64,000 nt of DNA from Chinchilla lanigera (lineage: Eukaryota; Chordata; Mammalia; Rodentia; Chinchillidae): positions 11,386,148 through 11,450,147 of the forward strand of contig NW_004955438.1 in NCBI RefSeq assembly GCF_000276665.1. Direction: 5' to 3'. Positions 23,980 through 38,500 of this stretch are shown one piece after another (within the stretch, counting starts at the first letter, position 1; each line of letters starts with the position of its first letter). The notes below the pieces were generated by a model. That model worked only from the letters and a program-made list of their open reading frames with translations. It did no database searches and was not told where the DNA came from. Position numbers and translations under genes: made by a program.

Positions 23980-24480
23980 TCATTTTCCTGTTCTCAGGCG
24001 CGCTGCGGGCATCCCTTGGACAAGGCCCAGCCACCGCGCGTTGCCGGGGAGAGCCTGACGCCACCCGCTCCCATCCCCGCCCACTGCCCTCCCGGGGCCG
24101 GACCCGGTTCCTTCGCTGGACTTCTTGGGCCGCGATGGGCTCGGAGATGGAGCCGCTACTCCTGGCCTGGAGCTATTTTAGGCGCAGGAAGTTCCAGCTC
24201 TGCGCTGATCTGTGCACGCAGATGCTGGAGAAATCCCCTTATGATCAGGTACCGCCTGGCCCCCGGCAGCTTATGGATCTCGGCGCTGAGGCCCAGGGCT
24301 TTGGGGGATCCCTGGCTCCTGGGAGGGGAGCCCGGGGAGGAAGGCCCAGTGGTACAGTCACAGTTCGGTCTGCCAACGCGCGTGGAGCGAGACCCCTTGG
24401 AGCCGTGGTTGGCGCGTCCCTACCCTCCGCGAAGTTCAGCATCCTTTATAGTGTCCTAGAGTTAGGGCCCCGAACTGTAG
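23980..24480 (+). promoter_or_regulatory. TTC8: TTC8 promoter/first-exon CpG island
   Basis: GC- and CpG-dense stretch (many CG pairs, GC-box-like GGGGCCGG and CCCGCC runs) in otherwise AT-rich DNA, spanning the presumed transcription start, coding exon 1 and the start of intron 1. No convincing TATA box is seen, as usual for CpG-island housekeeping or ciliary promoters. The exact start site cannot be called. Confidence 0.75.
24135..24248 (+). CDS. TTC8: TTC8 coding exon 1
   Basis: 114 nt, 38 codons, from the ATG to a GTACCG donor, ending in phase 0. It encodes MGSEMEPLLLAWSYFRRRKF and continues to ...SPYDQ, the conserved BBS8 start; only residue 2 (Gly, Ser in human as I recall it) is notable. 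The leucine- and aromatic-rich helix followed by a cysteine-containing helix fits the first TPR. A second in-frame Met at codon 5 is a possible alternative start. The exon lies in a CpG-rich block and the 5'UTR length cannot be read from the sequence. Confidence 0.97.
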
Positions 24481-25256
24481 CCTGGTGAGCAAGTTTAGTA
24501 ATTCACTTATACTTTAGTCTGGATGGGCTCGAGTTCTTTTCATTAATTTTTTTTTTAAAAATTACATGTAAACAAAGGTCTGTGACTCTGTTCCTTTTTA
24601 CCTAGCTAGCTGCCTTCTTCTTTAGATCAAACTTGTGCTCTTCCCATCTCGTAGATTCCAAGAATGAAGGAGCTTTTGATTCTGGGCCTTAAATTCAGCT
24701 TGAGACAAATATGCAAGACAGAGGAGTGAGAATGTATGAGGGGAAAGGATACATGCACTATTTAATAAATTACCTGGGCAAAGGAAGCTGATTGTAGGAG
24801 GGAGGGATGGGACAGAAAGTTTCCCCAAAACAAAGAAAGATGGCATTGATTAAAAGGGAATTCACGTACATACATAATCCGCACTGGAGTACGATGTATC
24901 TAAAAGTGTACTTTCATTTAATACAGTTGTCCTACATGTTTTTTATATATTGTTTGGCCTATACATCTGGTTTTCAATCCGTATTTATGATAATTAGCTT
25001 TATAAGGTCTTATAAGAAAATAAATGATTCTGATGGTGAAAAAATAAGAAGTTATGGAAGGAGGGAGGGGAGAAGGGAGTTGAAATGTGTTATGTGCACA
25101 TACCAGTCTCCTCAGGGAGTGTAATCATTATGTACTGCAAACATGTACTAATAAAAATTTTAAAAAGGAACTTACAGTATTTGTTTATAGTGAATGAAAA
25201 GGTTAATAAACAATGAGAGAGGGATAACTTGAATGGGCAGGTATCTCCTGGAAGAG

Positions 25257-25301
<45 letters not shown>

Positions 25302-28300
25302 AGAAAGAAAAAGAAAACAGGAGCATAGTAGAGCTGTGGCAGTTTGTCAGTGCTACTGGTAAATACAGAATGTACCTGTACAGTTCTAGTTTCCTGGCTT
25401 TTCCTCTAGTCGTGTTGCCTTGAAGATGTTACCCAAAAAGGAAAATTGAGGGGTGTTATAAACGTGGAGGTCTGACTGTAAAGGCATTTACTGGGCTCTA
25501 CCTTACATTCCAGCGCATGGTGAGATAATAACCTGTCCATACCTAGTACATCTTCCCCAGAACAACCCATATTAATGGTAATGCTAAACTAGGTTCTGTT
25601 TGTGTTAGTTCACCTTAGTTCATAGGACTACATGCCTGTAGACAAATATTTTCCCAAGGGTGTTTCTTGGCACAGGAATCACATGGATGCTGCTTAAAAA
25701 AATTCACAGTTAAATATCTTTGGAACCGTGAGAAAATATTGATCTTTGTAATGACCGAAGTTTGTTAGGAACTTGCAATGTGGCAGATGTTGCTTAAGGA
25801 ACAATGATCTATTAGAGCTTTGTGTGTTTTCCCATTCAGTTAAGTTGGTTTTCATTCAGCGTTACAGAACACTCATCCCAAGAGCTGCGCGTGAAAGTTT
25901 CCTTCTTAAATGCATTCGGGAAATGTATATTCCCTCCTTAGAGAGTCAAGACGAGTGCCGAAGGCTGTGAACATTTCCAAAGAAAAGAAACATCATTTTG
26001 ATTAGTCCAGTAGTTTGGAGCTTATTTGACCATAGATTCTTTTTTTCCCCCTGCAGGGCAGGGCTTTAATGTTTTTCTTATTAGCCTGGGAAGATACTTT
26101 CACACTGGGGAATGTTGTTGTAGACACAGCATCGGGATTTTTGTTAATGTTCATTAAAGGCCCTATAATTTTGAGTCTGTAGTTCCATTCAGTACTGTAC
26201 TTGTAAAATGAGATTTCATTCATGCCAGGCATTGTGATCAGGACTTTTTATGTGATTATTTCAATGACCTTTTTAATGATAAATGACCTTTTTATCAGGG
26301 ATTATGTTTGCCTTGGATAAATATGAGAGCAGGACTAAGAGAATCAGTACCAGATCTGGAAGATATTTTCAATATTCTTTTTCCTTTCTGATAATATTTT
26401 TATTTGTTTTGTTAAAATAGCTTATTTGTGGGTGAGTTACGTGCATTGCCAGGGTAATGAGTATCATTTTACCAGGAATAGACTTTTAACTGAAGCAGCC
26501 TTACCAAAATAGGCTCTGGTACCTGGATAGGGCTATTGAAAAGTGTATAGGAGTTACTTATTCCTTGATCCAACTTCAAACAGTGTGCTGTGATCAGCTG
26601 TAAGCACCAGTTTATGAATTTTTTACCCACTTATGATTTCATGTTGGAAGTACTACCCAGTATGACTTCCCCCAAGTTTCAAGAAATCCTGCCTTTTTCC
26701 TAACTAGGTCACCTAAAACAACAACAACAAAAACTATATTAGAGTGTTGATGTCATGCGTTTATTGCTTATATACATATATGCATTTTGATGGAGTTATT
26801 CATATACGCTAGTGTATGGAGAACATTCTAGCTACCTGATGATCTTTGTCTTTTCCTCTTCGCACCCTTAATTATCAACACCAGCCTTCTCCGTACATTC
26901 TTAAATGTACTTTTGCCTTTCAAATAAATATAATTGCATTATGGACATTCTAGTTCATTTCTTGTTTTGGGAGTCAGTTGTGAAAAGTCTTTAGAAAATT
27001 CTGTCTGAATATCTCCAGAAGATCCCTCAACCCCCACCGCACGGTACTGGGCTTTGAACCCAGGGCCTTCACACTGAGCTACATTCCCAGCACCCTCTCC
27101 CCTTTAAAAATATTTTATTTTGAGACAGTTTCTCATAAAGTCACTAAATTACCCTGACTGGGCTTATCCATGTGATCCTCCTGCCTCAGTCTCCCAGAGT
27201 ACTGGGGTTAAAGGCATGTGCCACCCCACACGAGGCTGGGAGAGTTTCTAATGGTAGTTACCATCTCTGGTATTTATTATGGGTCTTCTGTTGTTTCAGA
27301 GGAGGGAATTAAATGACGGGAAGATTCACACTCTATGGAAAGTTAGTAGAAGTGTGATCAGAGTGGAGTAGATGGTCCTCAGCCCCACAGTTAGCTGGTT
27401 TATCTTCACGTGCTCCTTTGGCCTCAGGGGCTTTTACCTATTTTAGTTACTTTCCCTTTCCAACTATCGGAAGTATTATTTCCATACCACCAATCTGATG
27501 TCAGTATGAATGACTTGCTTTGAAGCTGGGATACACAGGGGAGCAAGGAAATTAAAATATTTGTTTTGAGTGCAACATGGATGCATTTTTGTTCTTGTTT
27601 TTCTTCCCCCTCCTGAAAACAAGTGATAGCTTTTGTTTTTAATACTTGCATTTTTCACTTTGGTTTTGCAGACAAGGCTGAAAACCACTGGCTTAGTTGA
27701 AAGATACAAACCTCGCTAAAGTGAGGTGTTATTTGTTAATCTTCTTGCGAACTAGGCTAGGGAGCTTCAAAAAGAAAACATTTCCACCCTGATACATCAG
27801 GCTAATCAATGAAGCCTATCTCTAAGACTACTTCATCTGCTTTTATTTCCCCTTTAAGGGATACCATTTTGGTATAGTATTACCCAAAATCTTTAATTAG
27901 TTCCTTGTGTTTTCTACTTGGACATTGGGTTTAATTTCTTTTTTGTTCTTGCCAAAGTCAAGGTATTTAGGCTAGCCAGAGAGGTATGATATACTACTGT
28001 GGAATAGCATATTTTCTTAGAGCAGTATATTTTTCTTTGTCCACCAATGAACTCGAGGATAGGTTGAACATAATAACAGGATGTTTTTTGATGGGAAAAG
28101 TTCTTGAATTATGGATACAGAATACTGAAGAATGGAGGGCCAGGTCCCAAAACAAGAAGGGTATTAAAGTTTGGATCTGTTAAGAATAAAAAAGAGGACA
28201 GCAAGTTAATTTACCATAGTTTCCCTTTTTAAATGAAGTCTTTTAAATAAAGTATAGTAAGGATAACCAATTCAAAGAGAAATACTGCCTTTTTTTCAAA

Positions 28301-31300
28301 GTGTTCTTAAAATTGTGCCCAAACCTTATTAGATATAAAAAACAGGAATTACAAATCAGTCCTTCATACAGCAATATGACCTAGAAGGAATGCTTGCTTC
28401 TGCAGTTCATGTTGATCATCCTGATTAGTTGCTTAATCTGATTATTGTTCTTTGTGTTCCATATGTCAGATTCAGGGCTTTAGAACCAATCTCGATTTTT
28501 TTTTAAAAGCTCTATTGTAATTAAACATTTCAGACAACATGGTGATTTTTCAGGCTATGGGAGGTGGTGGGGGTGGTTTAAAAGACAATATGATTTCATG
28601 AGGGGGTAGGTTTCTGGTAGATTTTTCAGATTATTGAATTTGAAATTCAGTAGGAACATTACCTATATGTCAGAGCTTTTTCTAATTCACTCCCCCAATC
28701 TCTACTTAAAATGAGAGATGTTATAGAGAAGAAGGCTATTACTGTAAATAATTTGAAGACGGACAAAAGGCTGAAGGCCACTGGCTTAGATGAAAGATAT
28801 GAAACCAGTTCTCCCCAGTGAGCTCTATGTCTCAGTCAAGACAACAATTTGGTGATCCAAGCCAAAAAAACATCTCTTTGTACAATTACCTAATTTGTTT
28901 CCTCTTTGGGACCACAGAGACTTACCTAGACTTAATCCTTCAATTCTATACGTACTGAATATTCATCTTGTGAGCTTTTACTCCTGCTGAATTATACAGG
29001 TTACATTCCCACTTGGCTGTTTAGTCACTTGATCTCCCTAATCTCCCGCAGTCAATCCATTTGTCTGCTTTCTTAGATTTTTTCCTTTCTTTTGTTATTA
29101 AATTCTGAATGACAACTCAGTGGTTTCTGAATAAGAAGCTCATTAGCCAGAGTAAATATTGGTGGCAATTAAGAAGCTTCATTCAGAAATATCTGGAGAT
29201 TTAATTCTCTGAAGTAATACCAGCCTAACAGAAAGCTGTACCCTTGGGAAGGAGGAAGGAAGTAAACTGTGAGTTGAGGTGGATGCTAATGAGTTTTTGC
29301 TGGTTCCAGGCAGTGGCGTTCTACTTTATGGATCCTCTTGCCCACTGTGAAGGAGATGCAGAGGGAAGTTTCAATTTGGTTTGTCATAACTGGGAGTCAG
29401 TTCTGAGTTCTGAAAAAGAGGGATTGATGGTTGGTGCTTGTCTATTAACCTTCCACTTGGTTATGATAGTCTATATGAAAGTTATGAAGTATTTTTTTTT
29501 CATGTGTTGGGGATTGAACACATAAAGTTTTATTTATTTATTTTTTTGGTTTTTCTCCGGTACCGGGAACCAAACTCACGACCTTGCGCTTGCCAGGCAG
29601 GCGCTTTGCCGCTGAGCTAAATCCCCAGCCCCTAAAGTTTTATTTAAAAGGCAAGGTTTTACCATTAGGCCTTAAAAGAATCCCAGGTAATAGGTATTAT
29701 TGCTGTAATTTGAGACAGTGATGAAAGGTACGTGCGTTGTTCAAGGTCATGCCTTGAATAGCTCCCTAAGGATGAAACCCAGGTCATCCTGTCGGAAGTC
29801 GGGCAAACATATGTGAGAGAGCTGTCCAGTGAAAGGATGGGGAAATGAGACTGAATATAGCTCATAAATCACTGGCGTTTGGTAATTTCTAGAATAATCT
29901 CTTTTCTCTGACTCCTTCCTTATAGCCCATGTCTTCTTTTTGCTCTAGTTCATCTATACTTTTTCCATAATGTGTGTACAGCATTTAACACATCGTATTA
30001 TAATTTATTTAATTATGCACTTTTCCCCAAAGCATGTTTTTGGCACCTCAGATGTCTGACTCTAGGAGCGCGTTGTGGAATTGGTGTGTTTCCAGCTTTA
30101 CACCCTTTTAGGCCTCGGCGGTACACCTCAGCTGTCTCCGCTCTTCCCCACTCTCGAGGCCTCTGATGATTTTACTCATTACTCCCTACCTGCTCTTCAC
30201 CTGCAGTCACAGATGTATTCCTGGGAGCAGGAGAACAAGACAGAGGGATCACAAAGCCTTTCACCAGTAGATAAAATCCTGCGAGGCTGACCTTCTGGTG
30301 TCAGTCTGGGTCACTGGAGGAATCTCCTTGCCACTCGCAGAATAACAAGCGCCTATCTTTTGTTTAGCATCAGTGTTTTCTGTCTCCTTTAGCTGTTTTC
30401 TTTTCTTCTTCAAGCACTGTCTGTGATCACCTCTGGTAGACTCTTTTCCCCATTTTGATATCAGACTTGCGTTGTATATCTCTGAACTTTACACTTCAGC
30501 TCTGCCTTATTATTTCCAGCTCATGCTTTTGTCTAAGAGAGCCTGGCAAAAAGAAAGATCTTACTTCTCAAAACAACCATTTGTGGGACCTTTAGTAAAT
30601 TATTTAACATCCCTGAATTCTTTTTCTTGTCTGTAAAATTGATAATAATACCCACTTGCTTCCTACAGATGGCTTTTTTGACATTCAGATAAGATAGTGG
30701 ACCAAACAGACCTGGAAGGAGAAAGAGTAGCAAGAGTTACTTCTTCCATCTGTCTCTTACTCCCCGTCATGTTAGCCGTCTCTGTTTTCTTAGGCAAGGA
30801 CTGTGTTTGGGAAATCTGTACTTGTCCTGATCTGTTTTTGTGTGCAATAATTTTGAATATCTCCAATTGCAGTGTTCTTTAGTTGCTATTTTGTGTTCAG
30901 CTGAGTATCAAATCTTCCCTAAACCTGCTCTTTGAGGTCCTCATGTTCTAGCATTGCTTAGTCTTTTACTTTCGTGTTCCTCCCATATATCATACTAAGT
31001 TAGTGGTCTGTCCTCTCATGGTGACTGCATGGTTTATACAGTGCTCATACTGATAATATATTCCTAAAAAAGCATTTGGGAGGGTCCCTCTTTTTCTATT
31101 CTTCAGTAGTTTCTCCAATAAAAACATGAATAAGTGCTCAGCAAATGCTTTGCCTAGATGTGTAATTGTAGATGTTTTATAAATGAATTTACTGTGTTTG
31201 ATCATTTTAATCAATAGGTTTACATTTAATTGGGATAGAAAAACCTCAGGTACTGAGTTTTCTAGCACCTGACACTACTGTAAATTATGTAGTATGTTTT

Positions 31301-34300
31301 TATTTTAAAAATAAAAGGAGGAGAACATTAACAGACAGACCTTTTACAAAATAGCAAAAGAATAGTACAGACAATACAGAGTTACAAACAAAGTGGTAGG
31401 AAATTAACAATGCTTGTTGTATTACATATTGGTATCTTCAAAGTGGTTTCTCATGAAAACAAATAGAGACATGCAATATTGATCAATCAAGGACTCATTA
31501 ACAGTTTCTTTCACAAAGAAGAAGACAGTAGATCATGTAGTATGTTTATAAAAATATCTCAGCGGACATTACAGCTTGAATTAAATTATTATCAACCATT
31601 AATATACTTCTGTGGAATAGTAGGGTTTATATTATTTGAATTTTCATTCTTTTTGGTAAATGGTTAAAGTTTAAATGTTTTAAACACCATGAGCTTACCT
31701 TTGAATCCAAGGCAGTATTTCTTTCATATAATTAGAAAGTTATTCATAATTTCTGAAATAGTGTATCTTCATTGGACAAATAAACATGCCTTCTCTTTGT
31801 GCTCTGAATGAGGTTAGATTAATTAGAATTTTCTGATCATAGAAAATTTAGCCTTCTTTAGTTTATCAGTCTTGTATGTCAGTTTTACAGAACTCTTGAG
31901 ACCATTTGGTAGAAAGATTAAAAATATTTGGATTTTTAGTGAATGAGTTATAGTTCATGTACAAATACTTGGGTCATTATTAAGACCTTTTATTTTAGAA
32001 GTTACATCTCTTTAAAAATGTTTACTGCCTTCTTAACGCTTTCCAGGAACCAGCTCCTGATTTGCCAGTGTCTCAGGTAAAGGTTGAGTTGCAACCTTTA
32101 GTTTAGAGAATGCTTTAGTTCTTACTTCAGCTGCTTAGTTGTTGCTGTAGGTTAGAAAGTTTGCTGCATGATTAGTTGTGCTAGAAAATTAGTCATATCT
32201 ACCAGACATCCTGTACCTTCTTCTGTAAATAACTATATTTCCAATGCTTTGGTGTTTATGAATAACCTTGTAGAACTAGTGTTCTAAGACTTGGGGCTTA
32301 AGTAGAAAGGAATGAAGATGACCTGCAGGATAAAATGAAAGAGACAAGGAGGACCATGGGCTTAGGAAGGGAGCTGGGGAAGCCATCAGCAGAGCCACAC
32401 GTGTCTGGAGAGCCTGTGATGGATGGGACAGTAGGTCTTGTGTAGGGAGGCGCAGCTGTGCTAGGGAAGGTCTTGGTTTTAACTGACCTGTCAGCTTGCA
32501 GAGCAAGGAATGTACCATAGTGAGGAAGAAAGGGACCCTGGCCAGACAGATGCACCTGCCAAACCAACTTGTTTATGGATGACACCTGGCCAGAGATCTG
32601 CTAGCTGGATAAGACACAACAGCTGGAAGCCCTGGGAGAGAGGAGGTCTGGTTAGGGGAACCCCTGGCCAGTGGAGCTTTTAGCTAGGAGGGTCTAGGAA
32701 CAAGGGAAAAGGATGCACAGAGTAAAAATTAGCTTAAGTGTTGCCAGGTGTTTGCCCTGCCAAACGAGCTAGAACGCGAACAGTGTTCTGTAGGTAGATG
32801 AACGATTTGAACCTCGCATGGAATTCATATGAGTAATGATCAAACCTTTTAGAATGGAAAGCAGTGTACAAAGTAGTGTTATGGAGGACTGTGTAGTATT
32901 AACAAACTCTGTAAGCATAGGAGCTAAAATGTGGCATTCTGCTCTTTAAAACTTGTCTTTTGAAGGATTATAATCTTGGTTTACAAACTGAATTATGGGG
33001 CAAAACTTATTTTTTGCATAGCATGTACAAGTCACTCAAGAAGGAGGTAAATTATAAAGGAACATTTTTGTTCTCAGTAATTCTGGAGGATTTTGATTAA
33101 AATTCAATTAAGATACCAGTAATTTGCATCATAGGTATGCTTGGGAAAGTGTAAATGGCTTTAAAAGTTTCAAACAAGTGCAGAGGTTTCATGAACACCT
33201 TCTTTAGCAGTACCTTTCTATTCTGTTCTGTAGACTTAAGTATATACTGGAAATGAATTAAATGGGTACAAGACTGGATAGATTCTTATGAGCTCACTCA
33301 TTCACACTGTGAAGTCTCTTTTGCATAAATGAGGCTTTGTAATAGCAATTCAATGTCTTATACCTACATTTTCATTTTTGTAAACTAGTCAAATAAGGAA
33401 ATATTTGTACTGATTTTTATGATGTTCAAGTCAGATCAGACAGACTATTCTTTTGGGATTATTATTATTTGGGATTATTATTGTTAAAAATAATAATCTA
33501 TCAAAATTGTTTCTCATATACCTTAAACTACTGGCCTTGCATTCTGTATTAAAGAAACAGGATAATTTAAACATGTTTTACCCAGCCAGTAAAATCTTTA
33601 CCTCTTTATATGTTTAATTTATAAGTAAAATTGGATTAACCTACAAAACATAGAACAAGTGAGTTAATATTTTTGTGATGTTAACTGGCGGGTATTTGCC
33701 TCAAGGGTAATATCCAGAGATTTAACTCAGTAGATGAATAAGATGGGAGTATGCTTCACAGATACAAAGAAAAAATTGATACAATGGTTATAATTGGGCA
33801 AATATATGCCTTTTCTCTTATTTTTTCAACGTTATGGTAATTCAATAGAAAAATACTCAAAATACACTTACATAAAGGATTATTTATTTTAAAGTTGTGT
33901 GTTCCTACCATTTATTAAGTTAAATATACCTAAGTTAAATATAGTAAAACAATTTATTTATTTTTTGGCAGGGTTGGACAGGGTCGTGCTATGTTGTACA
34001 GACCAGCATTGAACTCAGTATGTAGCCCAGGCTGGCCTCAAACTCACAGTATCCTCTTGCCTCAGTCTCCTGAGTTCTGGAATTACAGGCTTGCAACACC
34101 ATGGCTGGCAAACAATTTCTGTTCAAGGGATAATTTGAGATTACTGTGTGTACTCTAATATGCTTTAAAAAGAAATAGGCAGAAGATTTTAGGGCTGTAA
34201 AATCTACTTGGCTTATTTCCAAAATTAAAAAAAATATATACATTAAAGCCAAAGCCCCATCTGCTGTTTTCATTGAAGTCTCAAGAATTGTTCACATTGC

Positions 34301-35524
34301 CAGGCGTTGGTCTTTGAATATAGCCTGATGTGTAATCTAGCAAGGGTATGTGACTTTCAAGGTCGCTTTTTGTTAGCATAGAAGAAAAATCAGAAATACT
34401 AATTTTTCTCAAACACTGATAAAATTTTAAATTGAATAATAGTTTGAGTATATCTTATTACAGATTTGTGTGTGTGTGATACTGGGGATTGAACCCAGAC
34501 CTTCTTTATTTTGTTTTGAGACAGAGTCTTGCTAAATTGCCTGGCTGACCTTGAACTTGCTGTTTACTTGCTTCAGCCTCCCGAGTAGCTAGGTGTGCAC
34601 CACCAGATCTGGTTTATTACAGATTTTTAATACCAAAAATTCACATCATTATCCCCATTTCTTAAGAATTAGATTTTAAAAATTGAAACAAATATAAATC
34701 TGTTTAGCTTTTTGAAAAAAGGGATTCTTACAGAATTTTAAAAAATGTTCCTATTTGACTTCTTAAATATTCACTTGGCAAGGAAGGGATAGGGGATTCA
34801 CTTTCCTATGTCTTGCTTAGCCTAATATATAAAAGTTTGCACCTTCTCAACATGTAAGAGGTTTCTAGGGGGGTGGACCCAAGAAGAATGATTGATTGGA
34901 CTATAGTTAAAAATAAAATATATGCATGGATGATTAATAAAATAAAAATAAAATATATGCATGGATAATTAATAATCAGATATATAAATGACACCTAATT
35001 GTAAGACCACACTTTTTTTTTTTCTTTTTGACACAAGGTCTCGATATGCAGTTCAGGCTGGCCTTGAGCTCACTTTGTAGCCCAGGCTGGTCTCGAACTC
35101 GCAGCAATCCTTCTGCCTTGCCTCCTCAGTACTGGGATCACAGGCATGTGCCACCACACCCTGCTAAGACCATACTTCAAAAAAGTTAGTTTAACTAAGA
35201 TTCCAAATCGTAGTTCTGAAGTATCAGTAGCTCCTCATTATCAGGATAAAACCCTCATATTTCACTGTAGCATACTGAATTTATCATCTGGTCTCTGCCT
35301 TTTTCTCTAGCCCTGCCCTCTGACGGCTCTCTTAGTTAACCTGATTCTTCAACCGTTTTAAACTCTTGAGGAGTTTCCCAATACCATGAGCTCTGGAGCT
35401 AGCCTGCCTTTGCCTTTTAGGCATTTAACGTGGCCATAGCAACAAACTCTTCTTTTCTGCCTTTTTTTTTTCATTGACAGGCGGCTGGCTACCTTTCCTC
35501 TTTCTTCCCATAATATACTTCTTT

Positions 35525-35571
<47 letters not shown>

Positions 35572-38500
35572 GTACTGGTGATTGAATCCAGGGCTTCATG
35601 CATGCCAGGGAAATGCTCTACCACTGAGCTACTTGCCTAGACCTTTTTATTTGAGTTTTAGAGTCTTGTGAAGTTGCCCAGGTTGGCGGGGAATTTGCTA
35701 ACCTTCTGCCTGAGCCTCCCAGGTAGCTGGTATTGCAGGTGAGAGCTACCATACCGTGTTATTTTTGTTATTAGATCTCCCCCCCCCATTACAATGAAAT
35801 TTTTTGTTGTTGGAACTAGAATTGTGAGTCTTTGTATTCTCAGGACCTGGCACACCGTAGGTCTAAAGGAGAGGACCAGGAGGCGATGTCCTGCTTTACT
35901 ATTTCATCAAAAGATGCTGCAGTCCTTCTTGAAAAAAGAAAACTTAAAGCTCTCAGATATTTGCAGAGCGGTATGCACTGTGGAGATTTACGATAAATCA
36001 GAGTTGTTTATGTCCCTCTTTGAACTAAAATTAAACTATTAGTCTAAAACAGTGATGGCTTCCCTGGGAATAGCTGTATAGATCTGGTGTCTTTCCTGAT
36101 CTCTTTTAAGTGAAAACCTTAGATGGTTTTTATACTCTGGTGGCTCCCACAGTCTAATGCGCTTCCAGTTAGAATAGATTTTCTCTTGACAAACAAATTA
36201 GTTGAGTTCGTAATATACTCGTTTAACTGTGTTAAATTCATACATAGCATGTGAAACATTTTGTCATAAGTTATCTGTTAAGCATACAGTAAACTTCAAC
36301 CAGAAGGGTACAAGCCAAAAAGCCAATTATCTACTCCAATGTAATTTCACTTTAGGAACTTAAATATATTGTCAAGGCAGCCTATTTTTATTCCCCCTTA
36401 GATGAAAGCATGACATTTTTATTTGCTTTTTACAAAATGTACAAATATGCATTCCAGTTACTTTCGTTCACAAAAGGGTATCTACTTTCCAATTTCTATA
36501 AACTTATTTTCTCGACCACACAGTTGTCACCCACTCATCATGTGCTGCTTTGCTCTGTTGTTTAGTACACCAGGTGATTTTTCAGGAACATTAGGATCCA
36601 TATTTTTTTTTGGTACCAGGAATCAAACTCAGGACCTTGGGCTTGCCAGGCAGGTGCTGTGCCCCTGAGCCATATTCCCAGCCCCTAGGATCTGTGTTTT
36701 AATCTTAACTGTTTCCTGCTTGGAACCTAGCCTGATGCTCTGTAGGTAATGAGGTGATATCAATAAATGCAGACCGACTGACTGAATGTGTCTTGGGTTC
36801 TTTATGTGAGGACTTTGTGGACCTCCAGTATGACTCATCTTTTCCTGTCTTACCCCCTTTACCAGCTTCACAGTCAGGTCCTTAGTACACGGAGCCCAAT
36901 CCCCTCAAATTTCCCTTCCTGCTGTTCCCTCTAAACTGTACAGTGAAATCTATGCTGCTGTTTCAAGAATTGCCTTCTCCCCAAATTCTCGACAGGACAC
37001 CGAGCCTTATCATTTTCTGTTTCCATTCTGTAGCTAAGCATAAAGGTAAAAATTTCTGGTAAAGCAATTTCATATGTTTAATGAAAACATTAAGTGTGTG
37101 TACCTTTACATTGACTTTCTGAATCCAAAGCAAAGCTGATATTTTCTAAGTTGGATTTCCAAATTACCTTTTCTATTTCCTCCCCCCTCATACTCTAGGA
37201 GATTTCCTGACTAGATCACAAAGTCACCAGTGTTGATTAGCTGTTTAATACCAAGAGAACTTGACCTTAGTTTAAGTCAGCCAACATTTCTTGGACCCCT
37301 ATTATGTACAAAAACTATATGTATCATGGAAAATTCAAAAGTTAAGGTAAAAAAGCTTGTATTCTGGGGAAAAAAGAGGGCTAATACATACCCAAATAAT
37401 ATAGTATTTGTCAAATATGTCAAGTGCAGAAGACTAGAGTCATAAATAGAAGACAAGCAGATTGAAAAATCAGGGAAGGCTTTATAAGGTCTTGGCCCTG
37501 AAAGAGGAAGGCTGAAAGAACACAGTGGTTGTAGCTTTATTAATTTGTTTTCAAATTATGGTTCTATTAAAATTTTCTCTAAGGATCTTCTTTTACTTTT
37601 GAAAAGGAATGTTGGAAAACTACCAGATAATTCTCACACTTTAATTTACTAGGTAATTGATATATTAGTTGCCTGGTGACTGGTAACGATCTTGTCTTCT
37701 GGTATTACTTTTTTGACATAGCCCTTTAAAGTAGCATAACGTGTTAAGTGGTAGACATACTTAATAAAAATGAAAGTTAGTGAGCTGTAAGCTATGTAGT
37801 ACCGTATTTCTAGTGCTATTTTAATATGTATTTTATTTATCCATGGTTTGTAGGCAGCTTGGATTTTAAAAGCACGAGCACTAACTGAAATGGTATACAT
37901 AGATGAAATTGACATAGATCAGGAAGGAATTGCAGAAATGATTCTGGATGAAAATGCTATTGCTCAAGTTCCACGTAAGTATTGATTCCTCAGTTAAGTT
38001 AATGGAATGCTATTAGGAGGAGGAATACTGCTACACATATTGAAGGAATACATATGTAAACTTTATGTACATCTATATAAACATTATATAAGTAGAACAT
38101 GTACATTTTTTTCATATAAATATCAATGGTTTTTGCTCTGCCTTATAGCACAAAGTATTTCCTTCTACTATTCAATGATATTCTCTTTAACTTAAGGTAT
38201 GAGACTGACATATAGTTTTCCTTAAAAGGTTTATTAAACATTTAAACATATTTTTATAAAAATGCGTTCTGCTTGAACTGCTTATCTAATACACAGAAGA
38301 TTGTTCATCTGGGGATGTAAATACGGGAAACATCCAAACAACAGAAGCGTATTAAAAGGATTTTTTGCAAAATAATCACCTGAAAATATCACTTCTTTGC
38401 TATAATCTGGGATGATTTGCTCTAACACATGGTGTGAAGTCACAGGTAGTGTGCTGGGCTGTGACTATCCCTTGGGATTGTTGCAGAGGCCCTATCTGCA

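Larger units (their letters stand above)
24249..32046 (+). other. TTC8 intron 1
   Basis: About 7.8 kb between exon 1 and exon 2A. Contains an L1 3' end, a (CA)n run, a B4-like SINE, a young ID, and MIR pieces at about 29685-29800 (minus) and 30570-30690 (plus). No other exon found; unassigned stretches such as 25330-27030 and 27240-29480 show nothing I can name. Confidence 0.85.
32077..37853 (+). other. TTC8 intron 2
   Basis: About 5.8 kb between exon 2A and exon 3. Contains two B1-type SINEs, two B4-like SINEs, an ID, an L2 3' end and an unassigned GC-richer block at about 32275-32720. No other exon found. Confidence 0.85.

Noticed and set aside
24016..24459. 147-codon plus-strand open frame over TTC8 exon 1
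   Set aside because: It is in another frame of the CpG island; the conserved BBS8 start uses the 24135 frame and splices at 24248.
25258..25300. Protein with Cys-Val repeats (minus strand, 25090-25326)
   Set aside because: Translation of a (CA)n microsatellite.
29537..29632. tRNA gene-like box A/box B sequence
   Set aside because: This and similar sites are ID SINEs with poly(A) tails and target duplications, not tRNA genes.
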